Assembly: GCA_937901465.1 (NCBI GenBank)
Contig: CALGTU010000013.1
Coordinates: 1 to 6,173, forward strand
Direction: 5' to 3'
Source of the DNA: an uncultured Clostridia bacterium
Lineage (GTDB): Bacteria > Bacillota > Clostridia > Oscillospirales > Ruminococcaceae
Length of the DNA stretch: 6,173 nucleotides
Both the position numbers and the translations under genes were made by a program. A model generated the notes under the pieces. It did no database searches, had not been told where the DNA came from, and saw only the letters and a list, made by a program, of their open reading frames with translations. Shown piece after piece: positions 5,288 through 6,173 of this stretch. The first letter of the stretch is position 1. Every line of letters starts with the position of its first letter.

Positions 5288-6043
5288 ATGAAAAAAATCA
5301 AATTTTTAATGGCAGGTCTTTTAGCACTCACAATGCTTACAGCTTGCACTGCGAAAGAAGACCAGTCAATAGGTGTTATCGGCGGTGCCGACGGCCCTAC
5401 TGCTGTTATCGTTGGTGAAGAAGGCGAAGGTCCCGAGTTTATAGAAAAAACTGTTTTCACTTATGATGACGGTTCTTATGAAACAAATACCTATGATAAA
5501 AACGGAAATGTCGTTCAGTGGACATATTACAACCCTGATAAAACAGTTGATTCATACCAGACATATGAATATGATGAAAACGGCTTCAACACAAAGATTT
5601 CATATTATAATGGCGACGGAACACTCAGCGTTTACGACACATGGGCTTATGATAAAGACGGCAATATTACAGAATCTGCTTCATATGGAGCAGACGGAAC
5701 AGTTTCTTCACGTATGACATTTGAATACGACAAGAACGGAAACTGCATAAAGGATACAGCATATGGCGAAGACGGAAAGGTTTCTGTTTATTCGGTAAGT
5801 AAATTTTCAGATGACAACAAGCTTATCAGAGAAGACAGCTATACAGGAAACGATGAACTCATAGCAACAAACGAATATGAATACGACGCTAACGGATATA
5901 TTTCAAAGATGACAACATCAACTCCCGAGGGTATTGCTTCTGTTGGCGTTTATGAAAACGATGCTGACGGAAATGTCATCAGCGAAAAATGGTATGACGG
6001 AAACGGAAACGAACTTGATTATTCAACTCCCCAGATGCCCTAA
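5288..6043 (+). CDS. Lipoprotein with a GGADGPT segment and 26-residue YD-type repeats
   Basis: A 251-residue predicted lipoprotein of unknown function. The signal peptide has MKKIKF, a hydrophobic core and a lipobox LTAC with the lipidated Cys20, so the protein should sit on the outer face of the cytoplasmic membrane. Seven residues later comes IGVIGGADGPTAVIVG (28-43), which resembles the conserved GGADGPT segment of OadB/GcdB/MmdB, the membrane beta subunits of Na+-translocating decarboxylases; the rest of that family is absent. An acidic linker (44-52) leads to tandem repeats from 56 to about 246, with starts at 69, 95, 121, 147, 173, 199 and 224. Each has two 13-residue halves of the pattern YDxNGN...Y and xxDG...E, resembling RHS/YD or MORN_2-type beta-hairpin repeats. 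Such repeats usually serve as surface binding or spacer modules (inference). The protein is strongly rich in Tyr, Asp, Gly and Asn. The gene has its own promoter and terminator. Automated annotation might mislabel it as a decarboxylase subunit. Confidence 0.9.
   Translation: MKKIKFLMAGLLALTMLTACTAKEDQSIGVIGGADGPTAVIVGEEGEGPEFIEKTVFTYDDGSYETNTYDKNGNVVQWTYYNPDKTVDSYQTYEYDENGFNTKISYYNGDGTLSVYDTWAYDKDGNITESASYGADGTVSSRMTFEYDKNGNCIKDTAYGEDGKVSVYSVSKFSDDNKLIREDSYTGNDELIATNEYEYDANGYISKMTTSTPEGIASVGVYENDADGNVISEKWYDGNGNELDYSTPQMP
5453..6025 (+). repeat. Tandem 26-residue (78-bp) repeats encoded in the lipoprotein gene
   Basis: At protein level the turn motif YDKNG or a variant recurs at residues 69, 95, 121, 147, 173 and 199 with an exact 26-residue period, then at 224 after a unit one residue shorter. 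A 13-residue half unit (56-68) precedes the first. The first half of each unit usually ends in Tyr (81, 107, 133, 159, 185, 236) and the second half has an xDG or xxG turn. DNA identity between units is modest, so the array arose from old duplications and is held by protein-level selection. Confidence 0.85.
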
Positions 6044-6087
6044 AAGAAAAAGACAGTTTCTTTGAAGATGTGAGTATATATGACTTG

Positions 6088-6123
6088 ACCCCCTCATAAA
6101 AAATGAGGGGGTTTCGTTTCTTT
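6088..6123 (+). terminator. Intrinsic terminator of the lipoprotein gene
   Basis: A perfect 10-bp stem, ACCCCCTCAT (6088-6097) with ATGAGGGGGT (6103-6112), an AAAAA loop and a T-rich tail TTTCGTTTCTTT. It lies 44 nt after the lipoprotein stop codon. Confidence 0.9.
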
Positions 6124-6130
6124 ATAAAAT

Positions 6131-6165
6131 AAAAAACACCCAGATTTCTCTGAGTGTTTTTCTTT
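6131..6165 (-). terminator. Second hairpin terminator, probably bidirectional and best on the minus strand
   Basis: Arms AACACCCAGA (6135-6144) and TCTGAGTGTT (6149-6158) flank a TTTC loop, with A-runs before and T-runs after. In plus-strand RNA one position is a C-A mismatch (6140 with 6153); in minus-strand RNA the same position is a G-U pair, and the tail there is a long U-tract. The hairpin therefore fits best as the terminator of a gene coming leftward from beyond the right edge, while also backing up the lipoprotein terminator. Confidence 0.7.
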
Positions 6166-6173
6166 GTGGTGAC

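Noticed and set aside
5366..5416. Calling the lipoprotein a sodium-translocating decarboxylase subunit
   Set aside because: Only the roughly 16-residue GGADGPT segment resembles that family; the multiple transmembrane helices required are absent and the remainder is soluble repeats.
5239..5717. Open frames overlapping the lipoprotein gene (5239-5460 minus, 5463-5717 plus)
   Set aside because: Both overlap a well-supported lipoprotein with its own promoter, ribosome binding site, signal peptide and repeats. The plus one is an off-frame reading of the repeats, rich in Met, Thr and His.
6043..6063. AAAGAAA/TTTCTTT inverted repeat just after the lipoprotein stop
   Set aside because: A 7-bp stem with only one G-C pair and no U-tract is too weak to be a terminator; the strong hairpin at 6088-6112 explains termination.
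1..6173. CRISPR array, insertion sequence, prophage or toxin-antitoxin module
   Set aside because: No spaced direct DNA repeats, transposase motifs, terminal inverted repeats or small paired toxin/antitoxin genes were seen; the repeats at the right are protein-level repeats within one gene.

Overview
The window looks like chromosomal DNA from a low-to-mid GC anaerobic Bacillota, probably class Clostridia and possibly a gut Ruminococcaceae/Oscillospiraceae-type organism. The evidence is the gene order rimP-nusA-ylxR(rnpM), strong AGGAGG-type ribosome binding sites, A/T-rich sigma-A-like promoters, and a lipoprotein with a short Gram-positive-style signal peptide. The lineage is inferred from gene content and style; no marker here fixes genus or species.

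Left part (1 to about 2060, minus strand): the core nusA operon. It is transcribed leftward from a promoter near 2064-2092 through rimP (30S maturation factor, TTG start), nusA (transcription elongation/termination factor) and rnpM/ylxR (small RNase P modulator). A ribosome binding site at the extreme left edge indicates that the operon continues out of the window, by family synteny into ylxQ and/or infB. The rimP leader carries a 7-bp hairpin. All three genes are recognisable; NusA and RimP each carry a substitution in a normally conserved motif.

Middle (about 2060-5200): a divergent intergenic region of about 300 bp holds both promoters and two inverted repeats. Rightward of it lies a 955-residue cytoplasmic signalling protein with four PAS-like sensor domains, a degenerate GGDEF domain (signature TSDIF, no I-site) and an EAL domain with every expected catalytic residue. 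It should be a sensor-controlled cyclic-di-GMP phosphodiesterase. A strong intrinsic terminator closes the gene.

Right part (5200-6173): a separately promoted 251-residue lipoprotein. Directly after the lipidated cysteine it carries IGVIGGADGPTAVIVG, a segment that resembles the GGADGPT signature of the membrane beta subunits of Na+-pumping decarboxylases (OadB/GcdB/MmdB). The rest is seven 26-residue YD-type repeats, each made of two 13-residue halves. Two terminator hairpins follow; the last pairs better when read on the minus strand, which suggests a convergent gene beyond the right edge.

The operon is housekeeping. The PAS-GGDEF-EAL gene and the lipoprotein are accessory single-gene units with their own promoters, and nothing in the sequence links them functionally beyond adjacency. 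The least explained item is the lipoprotein. No mobile element, CRISPR array, tRNA or rRNA was seen.
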